This document shows, in pieces, positions 26,240-34,280 of a stretch of 41,611 nt of DNA. Below the pieces are notes generated by a model. The model saw nothing but the letters and a program-made list of their open reading frames with translations. It was not told the origin of the DNA and did no database searches. A program made the translations under genes and the position numbers. Within the stretch, counting starts at the first letter, position 1. Every line of letters begins with the position of its first letter. This DNA comes from an uncultured Oscillospiraceae bacterium (lineage in GTDB: Bacteria > Bacillota > Clostridia > Oscillospirales > Oscillospiraceae), in NCBI GenBank assembly GCA_944386885.1, contig CALXCU010000135.1, positions 1 through 41,611 on the forward strand. Direction: 5' to 3'.

Positions 26240-27388
26240 ATGGAAAACTTTGTATATGAATACCCGGCCAAGGTTTATTTTGGCAAGGGTGCGGCGGCAG
26301 CCCATCTGCCCGGCATCCTGGCGGCCTATGGCCCCAACGTCCTTCTCGCCTATGGCGGCGGCTCCATCAAGAAAAACGGCGTCTATGAGGAGATCACCGG
26401 CATTTTGAACGCAGCGGGCAAACAGATCACTGAGTTTACCGAGATCATGTCCAATCCCACCTGGGCCAAGGTACAGGAGGGGGCCAGGCTGGCCCGGGAA
26501 AACAGGATCGACCTCGTGCTGGCCGTGGGCGGCGGCAGCGTAGTGGACTGCTGCAAGATCGTCTGCGCCCAGGCGGTCACCGACGAGAATCTGTGGGAGG
26601 TGGAGAGGGTCCAGCACAAAGCGCCCTCCAAGGCGCCCATCCCCCTGGGGGCAGTGGTCACCGCCTCGGGCACCGGGGCGGAGATGAACGGCGGGGCCGT
26701 TATTACCAATGAGGATTCCAAGATCAAGGGCGGCATGTTCGCCGCCGCACCCCGGTTTGCCATTCTGGATCCGGAATACACCATGAGCCTGCCCCGGATG
26801 CAGGTGCTCTCCGGCGCCTTTGACACCCTGAGCCACGCTATGGAGACTTACTTCGGCCGCTCCGACCGGGACAACGTGTCCGACGAGGTGGCGTTGGCCA
26901 TCATGCACAGCACCGTAGTCAACATGCGGACGCTTTTGAAGGACATCAACGACTACACCGCCCGCAGCAACCTCATGTGGACCTCTGCCATGGCGGAGAA
27001 CGGCATCCTGAAGGTGGGCCGGGTCACTGACTTTGAGTGCCACCAGATGGAGCACCAGCTGGGGGCCTATACCGACTGCAACCACGGCCAAGGGCTGGCG
27101 GTGCTCCACCCCGCCTACTACCGGCACATTGTGAAGGACGCCCCAGAGAAGTTCGCCCGCCTGGGCCGGGCGGTCTTCGAGGTAGAGGGGGCCGAGGCCG
27201 CGGTGGACGCTTTGGCCGGCTTTATTAAGGAATGCGGCCTGCCCACCAAGCTGACTGAGCTCCACTCCAAGGTGGAGATCACACCTGAACTGCTCCGTCA
27301 GGTGGCGGACAGCGTCAATCTCCTGCCCAACGGGCCCCGGCAGCTCACCCACGACGAGGTGTATGAAATTTTCATGGAGTGCATGTAA
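26240..27388 (+). CDS. Iron-containing alcohol dehydrogenase (butanol dehydrogenase type)
   Basis: A 382-residue group III alcohol dehydrogenase. The N-terminus FVYEYPAKVYFGKGAA is typical of NADH/NADPH-dependent butanol dehydrogenases (BdhA/YqhD relatives). Nucleotide-binding VLAVGGGSVVDCCKIV and the family pattern TASGTGAEMNGGAV are present. Metal ligands lie in GAFDTLSHAME (Asp, His), CHQMEHQLGAY (His) and DCNHGQGLAVL (His). It likely interconverts aldehydes and alcohols in the cytoplasm. AGAAAGGAAG precedes the ATG. It is the last gene of the + strand cluster and is followed by a strong terminator. Confidence 0.93.
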   Translation: MENFVYEYPAKVYFGKGAAAAHLPGILAAYGPNVLLAYGGGSIKKNGVYEEITGILNAAGKQITEFTEIMSNPTWAKVQEGARLARENRIDLVLAVGGGSVVDCCKIVCAQAVTDENLWEVERVQHKAPSKAPIPLGAVVTASGTGAEMNGGAVITNEDSKIKGGMFAAAPRFAILDPEYTMSLPRMQVLSGAFDTLSHAMETYFGRSDRDNVSDEVALAIMHSTVVNMRTLLKDINDYTARSNLMWTSAMAENGILKVGRVTDFECHQMEHQLGAYTDCNHGQGLAVLHPAYYRHIVKDAPEKFARLGRAVFEVEGAEAAVDALAGFIKECGLPTKLTELHSKVEITPELLRQVADSVNLLPNGPRQLTHDEVYEIFMECM

Positions 27389-27399
27389 TACAGAACAGA

Positions 27400-27439
27400 A
27401 ACGCGATCCTGCCGGGGACTTCTGCGGGATCGCGTTTTT
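27400..27439 (+). terminator. Terminator closing the redox cluster
   Basis: AACGCGATCC (27400-27409) pairs perfectly with GGATCGCGTT (27427-27436), followed by TTTT. Confidence 0.88.
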
Positions 27440-27780
27440 GATTCATCAAAGATCGGCTTCTAATGGCAGACAGAGGTGGGCGATAGTTGGAGGATGGTGT
27501 ATGGATCCCTGCTAGCTGATTATACAGACCGCGATCATCCTCATGGCAGCAGTTAAGATTACAAACAGAATGATTTGTTTCATACTGGGCCAGGGTTCCG
27601 ACAAATGCGCGGTCTTGAGCGCTGGGCTGTTTATAACCATAGCACATATCGCCCGCACTGCCAAAGAGGCGGAGAGGTTTCTCCGCTGTGTGTCCTCTCT
27701 GGGCACCGCCGGCATAGGAGTCATGGCCCGTCTGGCTAAGGAGGCCAACCCGAACCTCCCCTATGCCGTGGGCTGACATG
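27440..27780 (+). other. Unassigned stretch with a protein-like frame
   Basis: The + strand frame 27543-27776 (77 residues; MAAVKITNRMICFILGQG near the start, AVLSAGLFITIAHIARTAKE in the middle) has plausible protein composition. It has no convincing ribosome binding site. The frame is open upstream to about 27512 (LIIQTAIIL). The opposite strand also has an open frame of 78 residues. I cannot assign a family; it may be a relic adjoining the IS fragment or a spurious frame. Confidence 0.3.
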
Positions 27781-27799
27781 GTTTTGTAATCTTTTCAAG

Positions 27800-27967
27800 A
27801 AATAAAACCCCTGGTTGAACCAGGGGTAAATAAAAAGCCTTGGAAAAGAAAACCTCTATGCTACAATCAAGGTGGTTTGGGAGCCGCATCACGAAAGAGC
27901 AGGGGGTACGCAAGTGAAAAATGTAGAAAAGCATACAGCTCACTCCGGCTACCGGTGTGAATACCAT
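27800..27967 (+). mobile_element. IS200/IS605-type left-end fragment with the start of tnpA
   Basis: A hairpin CCCCTGGTT-GAACCAGGGG at about 27809-27828, typical of IS200/IS605 ends, is followed about 85 bases later by a short frame from GTG 27914. The frame reads VKNVEKHTAHSGYRCEYH, like the N-terminus of IS200 TnpA transposases (pattern: K..HSVYRCEYHIVFAPKYRR). After the final His the similarity stops, and the frame ends at 27997. The catalytic HUH motif and Tyr are absent, so this is a dead fragment. Confidence 0.5.
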
Positions 27968-28027
27968 TGGTTTACTCGTGATTTCCACTGGCTTTAAACT
28001 AGAGAGTCTAAAAATGGGGAAAGGGGG

Positions 28028-28056
28028 TTTACACCTGGATGGAGAAATGGTATAAT
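28028..28056 (+). promoter_or_regulatory. Strong promoter of the hydrogenase maturation operon leader
   Basis: TTTACA at 28028-28033, a 17-base spacer, then a perfect TATAAT at 28051-28056. RNA should start near 28063, leaving a leader of about 134 bases before the first gene. Confidence 0.8.
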
Positions 28057-28062
28057 ACACCA

Positions 28063-28141
28063 AACTTCGCTGACGCGGAAGGGGACAGCCCTGACGGGAA
28101 AGGGATGCAGACAGGAGAGGGCCGTACAGGCCCTTTTGTTT
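28063..28141 (+). ncRNA. Structured leader RNA with first terminator
   Basis: Two successive short hairpins show the same UGAC loop: CGC-TGAC-GCG (about 28070-28079) and CCC-TGAC-GGG (28089-28098). Each is followed by a similar purine tract (GGAAGGGGACAG and GAAAGGGATGCAG). A terminator-like hairpin follows, AGGGCC-GTACA-GGCCCT (28118-28134), with TTTTGTTT. I do not recognise the class. It could be a cis-regulatory leader or a short independent RNA ending at one of the two terminators. Confidence 0.5.
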
Positions 28142-28169
28142 GCGCACCCTGTTCCGGGTGCGCTTTTTT
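28142..28169 (+). terminator. Second, strong terminator ahead of the hyd operon
   Basis: GCGCACCC pairs with GGGTGCGC around TGTTCC, then TTTTTT. It lies downstream of the operon promoter and only 27 bases before the first start codon, so it must be read through for expression from that promoter. Confidence 0.88.
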
Positions 28170-28196
28170 GCGCCGGAGAGAAAAGGAGGAGCGCCA

Positions 28197-28472
28197 ATGG
28201 AAGAGACGCGGGTGGCCCTGCTGGGCATTGTGGTGGAGAACCCGGAGGCGGTGGAGCCGCTGAACCGGTTGCTGCACCAGTACAAGGAGTATATCATCGG
28301 GCGGATGGGACTGCCCTACCGGAAGCGGGGGGTCAATATCATCAGCATTGTATTGGACGCGCCGGGGGACGCCATCAGCAGCCTGGCGGGGAAGGTGGGG
28401 ATGCTCCCCGGAGTGACTGCCAAGGCCGTCTATTCAAAACTGCCGGAGCATCCGGATGCGGGCGCTGATTGA
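28197..28472 (+). CDS. TM1266 family iron-only hydrogenase system regulator
   Basis: A 91-residue ferredoxin-like-fold (ACT/NikR-like) protein. The sequence TRVALLGIVVENPEAVEPLN, then LHQYKEYIIGRMGLPYRKRG, then VNIISIVLDAPGDAISSLAG corresponds to the TM1266/hyd_TM1266 family. This family is nearly always found with HydE, HydF and HydG and is presumed to regulate [FeFe]-hydrogenase assembly or expression. AAAAGGAGG at 28181-28189 supports ATG 28197. It overlaps hydE by 17 bases and is the first gene after the leader with two terminators, a sensible place for a regulatory protein. Confidence 0.88.
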   Translation: MEETRVALLGIVVENPEAVEPLNRLLHQYKEYIIGRMGLPYRKRGVNIISIVLDAPGDAISSLAGKVGMLPGVTAKAVYSKLPEHPDAGAD

Positions 28473-29496
28473 CCGGCTGGAGCAGGAGGGGACCCTGAGC
28501 CGGGAGGAGTGGATCGCGCTGCTGGAGGGCCGCAGTGAGGAACTGGCCCAGTACCTCTTTGCGCGGGCCCGGGCGGCGCGCCGGCGGTACTACGGGGACG
28601 ACGTGTACATCCGGGGCCTGATCGAGTTCACCAACTGCTGCAAGAACGACTGTTACTACTGCGGCTTGCGCCGCTCCAACCGGCGCGTGGAGCGCTACCG
28701 GCTCACGGAGGAGGAGATCCTCGCCTGCTGCCGGGAGGGGTACGCCCTGGGCTACCGCACCTTTGTGCTCCAGGGGGGCGAGGACCCGGCTTGGACGCCG
28801 GAACGGCTGGCCCGTCTGGTTTCCGCCATCAAAGGGGAGTACCCGGACTGCGCCGTGACCCTCTCGGTGGGGGAACATCCCAGGGAGGTCTATCAGCTCT
28901 GGTTCGACGCGGGAGCCGACCGCTATCTGCTCCGCCACGAGACAGCCAATGGCGCCCACTACCGCTCCCTCCACCCGCCGGAGATGTCCCCGGAGAACCG
29001 GAAGCGCTGCCTCTGGGATTTAAAGGAAATCGGCTATCAGGTGGGCTGCGGCATGATGGTGGGCTCGCCGGGGCAGACGGCGGAGCACCTGGCGGAGGAT
29101 ATGGCCTTCCTGCGGGCCCTGGAGCCGGATATGGTGGGCATCGGGCCCTTCATCCCCCAGCGCGACACCCCCTTCCGGGATCGGCCGGCGGGGAGCCTGG
29201 AGCTGACCCTCTTTCTGCTGGGGCTCATCCGGCTCATGCTGCCCGACGTGCTCCTGCCCGCCACCACGGCCCTTGGCACCATCCACCCCAGGGGACGGGA
29301 GCTGGGCATATTAGCGGGGGCCAACGTGTGTATGCCCAATCTGTCCCCGCCGGGCGTGCGGGAAAAATACGCCCTCTATGACAATAAGCTCTGCACGGGA
29401 GACGAGTCGGCCCAGAACCTGCGGGACCTGGAGCGGCGGCTGGCATCCGCCGGCTGCCGCGTGTCCGTCCACCGTGGAGACCATAAAACACGCTGA
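28456..29496 (+). CDS. hydE: [FeFe]-hydrogenase maturase HydE (radical SAM)
   Basis: A 346-residue radical SAM enzyme that helps make the dithiomethylamine-bridged cluster of [FeFe]-hydrogenase. The cluster motif CCKNDCYYCGLR (C-x3-C-x2-C) lies near residue 60. YRTFVLQGGEDPAWTPERL and CGMMVGSPGQTAEHLAEDM are HydE landmarks. The C-terminus has PATTALGTIHPRGRELG and ANVCMPNLSPPGVREKY. The usual length of HydE is about 350. The start at ATG 28456 lies inside the previous gene, with GGAG just upstream, indicating coupling. No obvious deviations from the family. Confidence 0.95.
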   Translation: MRALIDRLEQEGTLSREEWIALLEGRSEELAQYLFARARAARRRYYGDDVYIRGLIEFTNCCKNDCYYCGLRRSNRRVERYRLTEEEILACCREGYALGYRTFVLQGGEDPAWTPERLARLVSAIKGEYPDCAVTLSVGEHPREVYQLWFDAGADRYLLRHETANGAHYRSLHPPEMSPENRKRCLWDLKEIGYQVGCGMMVGSPGQTAEHLAEDMAFLRALEPDMVGIGPFIPQRDTPFRDRPAGSLELTLFLLGLIRLMLPDVLLPATTALGTIHPRGRELGILAGANVCMPNLSPPGVREKYALYDNKLCTGDESAQNLRDLERRLASAGCRVSVHRGDHKTR

Positions 29497-29539
29497 CGGG
29501 GAAGCGAAGGCTGACCCGAAAGGAAGGAAGGAATTGCAC

Positions 29540-30958
29540 ATGTACGATCCGAAGTCCATGAAAGCCGAGGAATTTATTGACCACCAGGAGATTCTGGAGA
29601 GCCTGGCCTATGCCGACGCCCATAAGAATGACCGGGCCCTCATCGACGCCATTTTGGACAAGGCCCGGGCCCGCAAAGGTCTGAGCCACCGGGAGGCCTC
29701 GGTTCTCCTGGCCTGCGAGCTGGAGGACAAGAACCAGGAGGTCTACGCCCTGGCTGAGCAGATCAAAAAGGACTTTTACGGCAACCGCATCGTCCTTTTC
29801 GCCCCGCTGTATCTCTCCAATTACTGCGTCAACGGCTGCCTCTACTGCCCCTACCACGCCAAAAACAAGCACATCGCCCGGAAAAAGCTTACCCAGGATG
29901 AGATCCGCGCGGAGGTCATCGCCCTCCAGGACATGGGCCATAAGCGCCTGGCCCTGGAGACTGGCGAGGACCCGGTGAACAGCCCCCTGGAGTACGTGCT
30001 GGAGTCCATCCAGACCATCTATTCCATCAAGCATAAGAATGGCGCCATCCGCCGGGTGAACGTGAACATCGCCGCCACCACGGTGGAGAACTATAAAAAG
30101 CTCAAGGATGCGGGCATCGGCACCTACATTCTCTTCCAGGAGACCTATCACAAGGAGTCCTACGAGCGCCTGCACCCCACCGGGCCCAAGAGCAACTACG
30201 CCTACCACACCGAGGCCCACGACCGGGCCATGCAGGGGGGCATCGACGACGTGGGCCTGGGGGTCCTCTTCGGCCTGGAGCTCTACCGGTATGAGTTCGC
30301 CGGCCTGCTCATGCACGCCGAGCACCTGGAGGCGGTCTTCGGCGTGGGGCCCCACACCATCTCGGTGCCCCGGGTGTGCCCGGCCGACGACATCGACCCG
30401 GGCGAGTTCGACAACGGCATCTCGGACGACATCTTCGCCAAGATTGTGGCCTGTATCCGCATCGCCGTGCCCTACACCGGCATGATCATTTCCACCCGGG
30501 AGAGCCAGAAGGTCCGGGAGCGGGTCCTCCACCTGGGCATCTCTCAGATCTCCGGCGGCTCCCGCACCAGCGTAGGCGGCTATGTGGAGGAGGAGAAGCC
30601 GGAGGACAACTCCGCCCAATTCGACGTCTCTGACCACCGCACGCTGGACGAGGTGGTGCGCTGGCTCATGGAGATGGACTATGTGCCCTCCTTCTGCACC
30701 GCCTGTTACCGGGAGGGCCGCACCGGCGACCGCTTCATGTCCCTGTGCAAGGCCGGCCAGATCCAGAACTGCTGCCTGCCAAACGCCCTGATGACGTTAA
30801 AAGAGTATCTGGAGGACTACGCCTCCCCGGAGACCCGGGCGGTGGGGGAGAAGGTCATCGCCGCCAACATCCCCGACGTCACCAATCCCAAGGCCCGGCA
30901 GGTGCTCATCGACCGCCTGGAGAAAATCACCCAGGGCGAGCGGGATTTCCGCTTCTAA
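29540..30958 (+). CDS. hydG: [FeFe]-hydrogenase maturase HydG (tyrosine lyase, radical SAM)
   Basis: A 472-residue radical SAM enzyme that splits tyrosine to give the CO and CN- ligands of the H-cluster. The SAM cluster motif CVNGCLYCPYH is near residue 96. The C-terminal auxiliary cluster region carries SFCTACYREGRTGDRFMSLC, the CxxC...C set that holds the second cluster with its dangler iron. RLHPTGPKSNYAYH and GLELYRYEFAGLLMHA are characteristic. AAAGGAAGGAAGG at 29519-29531 fixes ATG 29540. It follows hydE by 43 bases. Confidence 0.96.
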   Translation: MYDPKSMKAEEFIDHQEILESLAYADAHKNDRALIDAILDKARARKGLSHREASVLLACELEDKNQEVYALAEQIKKDFYGNRIVLFAPLYLSNYCVNGCLYCPYHAKNKHIARKKLTQDEIRAEVIALQDMGHKRLALETGEDPVNSPLEYVLESIQTIYSIKHKNGAIRRVNVNIAATTVENYKKLKDAGIGTYILFQETYHKESYERLHPTGPKSNYAYHTEAHDRAMQGGIDDVGLGVLFGLELYRYEFAGLLMHAEHLEAVFGVGPHTISVPRVCPADDIDPGEFDNGISDDIFAKIVACIRIAVPYTGMIISTRESQKVRERVLHLGISQISGGSRTSVGGYVEEEKPEDNSAQFDVSDHRTLDEVVRWLMEMDYVPSFCTACYREGRTGDRFMSLCKAGQIQNCCLPNALMTLKEYLEDYASPETRAVGEKVIAANIPDVTNPKARQVLIDRLEKITQGERDFRF

Positions 30959-30969
30959 GGGGGCGCGCC

Positions 30970-32178
30970 ATGAGCGGTATGAACCAGACCCCCGCAGGCG
31001 AGCGGGTCCACATCGCCTTCTTCGGCCGGCGGAACGTGGGCAAGTCCAGCCTGGTCAACGCCTTTACCGGCCAGAAGCTCTCCATTGTCTCCGACGTGAA
31101 GGGCACCACCACCGACCCGGTATCCAAGGCCATGGAGCTGCTTCCCCTGGGGCCGGTGCAGATCATCGACACCCCCGGTATCGACGACGAGGGGGCTCTG
31201 GGGGCGTTGCGGGTGCAGCGGACCCGGCAGGTGCTGGGCAAGACCGACCTGGCCATTCTGGTAGCGGACGCCTCCGCCGGCCTCACCCCGGTGGAGGAGG
31301 AGCTTCTGGCCCTCATCCGCAGCCGGGGGATCCCCTGCCTGCTGGCTTGGAACAAGTGCGACCTGCTGCCCCAGACGCCGGAGGAGACGGCGGAGGCCAT
31401 CTGGGTCAGCGCGGAGCGGGGCATCCACATCCGGGCGCTCAAGGAGCGGGCCGCCTGCATGGCCGCCGGCCAGGAGAACCCCCGCAAGCTCATCTCCGAC
31501 CTGCTCCAGCCGGGGGACGGGGTGGTGCTGGTCATCCCCATTGACTCGGCCGCCCCCAAGGGCCGGCTCATCCTCCCACAGCAGCAGACCATCCGGGACG
31601 CTCTGGAGGCGGGGGCGCTGCCCCTGTGCTGCTGCCCGGAGGAGCTGCCCCGGGCCCTGGAGGCGCTTTCCCGGCCGCCCCGCCTGGTAGTGACTGACAG
31701 CCAGGCCTTCGCCCAGGTGAGCCGGATGGTGCCGGACGAAGTGCCGCTCACCTCCTTCTCCATTCTCATGGCCCGCTACAAGGGGAATCTGCCGCTGACG
31801 GTGGCGGGGGCGGCGGCGGTGGACAGCTTGAAGGACGGGGACCGGGTGCTCATTGCCGAGGGCTGCACCCACCACCGCCAGTGCGACGACATCGGCACCG
31901 TCAAGCTCCCAAACTGGATCCGCCGCCACACCGGCGCCGCGCCGGAATTCCGCTTTACCTCCGGCGTGGAGTTCCCGGAGGACCTCTCCGGGTTCCGGCT
32001 GGTGGTCCACTGCGGGGCCTGCATGCTCAACGAACGGGAGGTCCGGCGGCGGATGGCCGCCGCCCAGGCCCAGGGGGTGCCGGTGACCAATTACGGCATC
32101 CTTATCGCCTACCTCAATGGAATTTTGAAGCGGACGCTGGCTCCCTTCCCCGGTCTGGCCGGGCTGCTGAAGGGCTGA
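30970..32178 (+). CDS. hydF: [FeFe]-hydrogenase maturation GTPase HydF
   Basis: A 402-residue GTPase scaffold on which the H-cluster precursor is assembled before transfer to HydA. GTPase motifs: G1 GRRNVGKSS, G3 DTPGID and G4 NKCD. The middle is a dimerisation domain (VVLVIPIDSAAPKGRLILPQ is characteristic). The C-terminal cluster-binding motif is CTHH...HCGAC, i.e. C-x-H followed about 50 residues later by H-C-x-x-C. It starts 11 bases after hydG and completes the maturase set. The hydrogenase structural gene itself is not in the window. Confidence 0.95.
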   Translation: MSGMNQTPAGERVHIAFFGRRNVGKSSLVNAFTGQKLSIVSDVKGTTTDPVSKAMELLPLGPVQIIDTPGIDDEGALGALRVQRTRQVLGKTDLAILVADASAGLTPVEEELLALIRSRGIPCLLAWNKCDLLPQTPEETAEAIWVSAERGIHIRALKERAACMAAGQENPRKLISDLLQPGDGVVLVIPIDSAAPKGRLILPQQQTIRDALEAGALPLCCCPEELPRALEALSRPPRLVVTDSQAFAQVSRMVPDEVPLTSFSILMARYKGNLPLTVAGAAAVDSLKDGDRVLIAEGCTHHRQCDDIGTVKLPNWIRRHTGAAPEFRFTSGVEFPEDLSGFRLVVHCGACMLNEREVRRRMAAAQAQGVPVTNYGILIAYLNGILKRTLAPFPGLAGLLKG

Positions 32179-32200
32179 GCCGGCCCGGAGCGGAACTGCA

Positions 32201-32233
32201 ACGGAGGACGCGCAGGGCGCGTCCTCCGTTTTA
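32201..32233 (+). terminator. Terminator of the hydrogenase maturation operon
   Basis: ACGGAGGACGCG pairs with CGCGTCCTCCGT, followed by TTT. The stem is long and GC-rich. Confidence 0.85.
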
Positions 32234-32367
32234 GATGCCCAGGGACTGCCGGGGACAGATCCTGCCCAAGGGCCGCTTTTGAGCACAAATGCTGGGAAAT
32301 TTTTTGAAATAGTCCTTCTGGCTGGGACGTTTTTGGATTTTTTTCCATCTTTCTTCGTGGAGCTGGC

Positions 32368-32381
32368 AAGGAAATTTCCTT
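32368..32381 (+). promoter_or_regulatory. 14-base perfect palindrome upstream of ptsI
   Basis: AAGGAAATTTCCTT is perfectly self-complementary and lies about 30 bases before the ptsI -35. This position suits an operator. No regulator can be named. The rest of the 32234-32411 gap is AT-rich and empty. Confidence 0.35.
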
Positions 32382-32411
32382 TAATTTCTACACCAGATAG
32401 ACGTTTAAACG

Positions 32412-32440
32412 TTGACTTTTCCGGCAATTTGCACTATTCT
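32412..32440 (+). promoter_or_regulatory. Sigma-A-type promoter of ptsI
   Basis: TTGACT at 32412-32417, a 17-base spacer, then TATTCT at 32435-32440; the start codon is 51 bases further on. Confidence 0.65.
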
Positions 32441-32491
32441 ATCCTATATAGCTTGTTGATTCTCGACGATACAAGCAAGGAGGACTGAACT

Positions 32492-34159
32492 ATGGTTACC
32501 ATTCAAGGCAAGGGCGTCTCTACCGGTGTGGCAATTGGCCCGCTCTACTTTTACCGCCGTGTCAGCGGAAATATCCGCCGTTATACGGTGGAAGACACGG
32601 AGGCCGAGTGGCGGCGCTTTAAGGAAGCTCAGGGCACGGCCATTGAGCAGCTGGGGGCGCTGGCAGAGAAGGCCCGGGAAGAGGCCGGCGACGATGCGGC
32701 CCTCCTTTTTGAGACCCACCAGATGATGGCCGAGGACCTGGACTTTGAGGAGGCTATCCAGGACCTCATCAAGGAGCAGGCGCTCAACGCGGAGGCGGCG
32801 GTTACCGATACTTCGGTCCAGTTTGCCGAGATGTTCGCCAACATGGATGACGAATACATGCAGGCCCGGGCTGCCGATGTCAAGGACGTGTCCCGGCGGA
32901 TCCTCTCCATCCTCCAGGGCGCTCAGGAGGGGGGGATCGACAGCCCCGTGCCCGTCATCCTGGCTGCCGATGACCTGGCTCCCAGCGAGACCGTGCAGCT
33001 GGACAAGAGCAAGATCCTGGGTTTTGTCACCGCGGGGGGCTCCAGCTCCAGCCACACCGCCATCCTGGCCCGCACGATGGGCATCCCCGCCATCATCGGC
33101 GTGGGGGACGCCCTCAAGCCCGAGATGGAGGGCCGGGAGGTCATTCTGGACGGCGGCACCGGCGAGGTGGTAGTGGAGGCTGACGCCCTGGTCCGGGACG
33201 CCATGCTCAAAAAGCGCGAGGAGCAGCTGGAGCTCAAGCGGCTGTTGGAGTCCCTGAAGGGACAGGAGAACGTGACCCTGGACGGCCAGAAGGTGAAGGT
33301 CTACTGCAACATCGGCAGCCCCGACGACATCGCCGCAGTGAAGAACAACGACGGCGGCGGCGTGGGCCTGTTCCGCAGCGAGTTCCTCTACCTCAAGTGC
33401 GACGACTACCCCGATGAGGAGACCCAGTTCCAGGCCTACCGGGAGGCCCTCTCCGCCATGGAGGGGAAGATGGTCATCATCCGCACCCTGGACATCGGCG
33501 CGGACAAGCAGATCGAGTACTTCCACCTGGACAAAGAGGAGAACCCGGCCATGGGCATGCGGGCCCTGCGCATCTGCCTGACCCGGCCCGAGATCTTCCG
33601 CACCCAGCTGCGGGCCCTCTACCGGGCCAGCGCCTATGGCAAGCTGGGGATCATGTTCCCCATGGTCACGAGTCTGTGGGAGGTCCAGGAGTGTAAGCGG
33701 GCCTGCCAGGCCGTGGTCCAGGAGCTCAAAGATGAGGGAATCCCCTACGATCAGGATGTGCAGATCGGCATCATGGTCGAGACCCCGGCGGCCGTCACCA
33801 TGAGCGACCAGCTGGCCCGGTATGTGGACTTCTTCAGCATTGGCACCAACGATCTGACGCAGTACACCCTGGCCTGCGACCGGCAGAGCAGCGTGCTGGG
33901 CAAGTTTTTCGATCCCCACCATCCGGCGGTCCTGCGGGCCATTAAGACGGTGACGGACAACGCCCACCGGTATGGCAAGTGGGTGGGCATCTGCGGCGAG
34001 CTGGCCGCCGATCTGGAGATGACCGAGACTTTCCTGGCCATCGGCGTGGACGAGCTCAGCGTCAGCCCCAGCGCGGTCCTGCCCCTGCGCAACGCCATCC
34101 GCAAGACTGATGTGAGCAAGATCCGCAAATCGGTCATGGCCGACTTGCTCTTCCCCTAA
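32492..34159 (+). CDS. ptsI: PTS Enzyme I (phosphoenolpyruvate-protein phosphotransferase)
   Basis: A 555-residue cytoplasmic enzyme that moves phosphate from PEP to HPr, the first step of sugar uptake by the PTS. The N-terminal HPr-binding helices lead to the phosphohistidine loop TAGGSSSSHTAILA, with active-site His188. Family members usually have GGRTSH or GGKTSH here, so the SSSSH variant is slightly unusual. The PEP-binding barrel has GGGVGLFRSEFLYL, RTLDIGADKQIEYF, IGTNDLTQYTLACDR and the active Cys in VGICGELAAD. AAGGAGG sits before ATG 32492. HPr is not adjacent. A strong terminator follows. Confidence 0.97.
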   Translation: MVTIQGKGVSTGVAIGPLYFYRRVSGNIRRYTVEDTEAEWRRFKEAQGTAIEQLGALAEKAREEAGDDAALLFETHQMMAEDLDFEEAIQDLIKEQALNAEAAVTDTSVQFAEMFANMDDEYMQARAADVKDVSRRILSILQGAQEGGIDSPVPVILAADDLAPSETVQLDKSKILGFVTAGGSSSSHTAILARTMGIPAIIGVGDALKPEMEGREVILDGGTGEVVVEADALVRDAMLKKREEQLELKRLLESLKGQENVTLDGQKVKVYCNIGSPDDIAAVKNNDGGGVGLFRSEFLYLKCDDYPDEETQFQAYREALSAMEGKMVIIRTLDIGADKQIEYFHLDKEENPAMGMRALRICLTRPEIFRTQLRALYRASAYGKLGIMFPMVTSLWEVQECKRACQAVVQELKDEGIPYDQDVQIGIMVETPAAVTMSDQLARYVDFFSIGTNDLTQYTLACDRQSSVLGKFFDPHHPAVLRAIKTVTDNAHRYGKWVGICGELAADLEMTETFLAIGVDELSVSPSAVLPLRNAIRKTDVSKIRKSVMADLLFP

Positions 34160-34184
34160 TCGAGCCGACAGTTCCCGCGTTCCC

Positions 34185-34218
34185 GGGCGGTACAGCTTGT
34201 GCTGTGCCGCCCTTTTTT
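34185..34218 (+). terminator. Terminator after ptsI
   Basis: GGGCGGTACAGC (34185-34196) pairs with GCTGTGCCGCCC (34201-34212) around TTGT, then six T residues. Confidence 0.9.
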
Positions 34219-34250
34219 GCCGCTCGATAGCTGACCGCCTGTGAAAAAGG

Positions 34251-34280
34251 TTGGCGGATCAGGGCGGATTATGGTATCAT
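34251..34280 (+). promoter_or_regulatory. Candidate promoter of the DUF4230 gene
   Basis: TTGGCG at 34251-34256, an 18-base spacer, then TATCAT at 34275-34280. The match is moderate, and the leader to the start codon would be about 140 bases. Confidence 0.4.

Noticed and set aside
25937-27352. 471-residue minus-strand frame opposite the alcohol dehydrogenase
   Set aside because: The sense strand encodes a full iron-containing alcohol dehydrogenase; the antisense frame has no family features.
28063-28141. Cobalamin, NiCo or glycine riboswitch in the hyd leader
   Set aside because: Short words such as GGGACAG and CAGACAGGAG recall parts of these classes, but the conserved cores and long-range pairings are not present.
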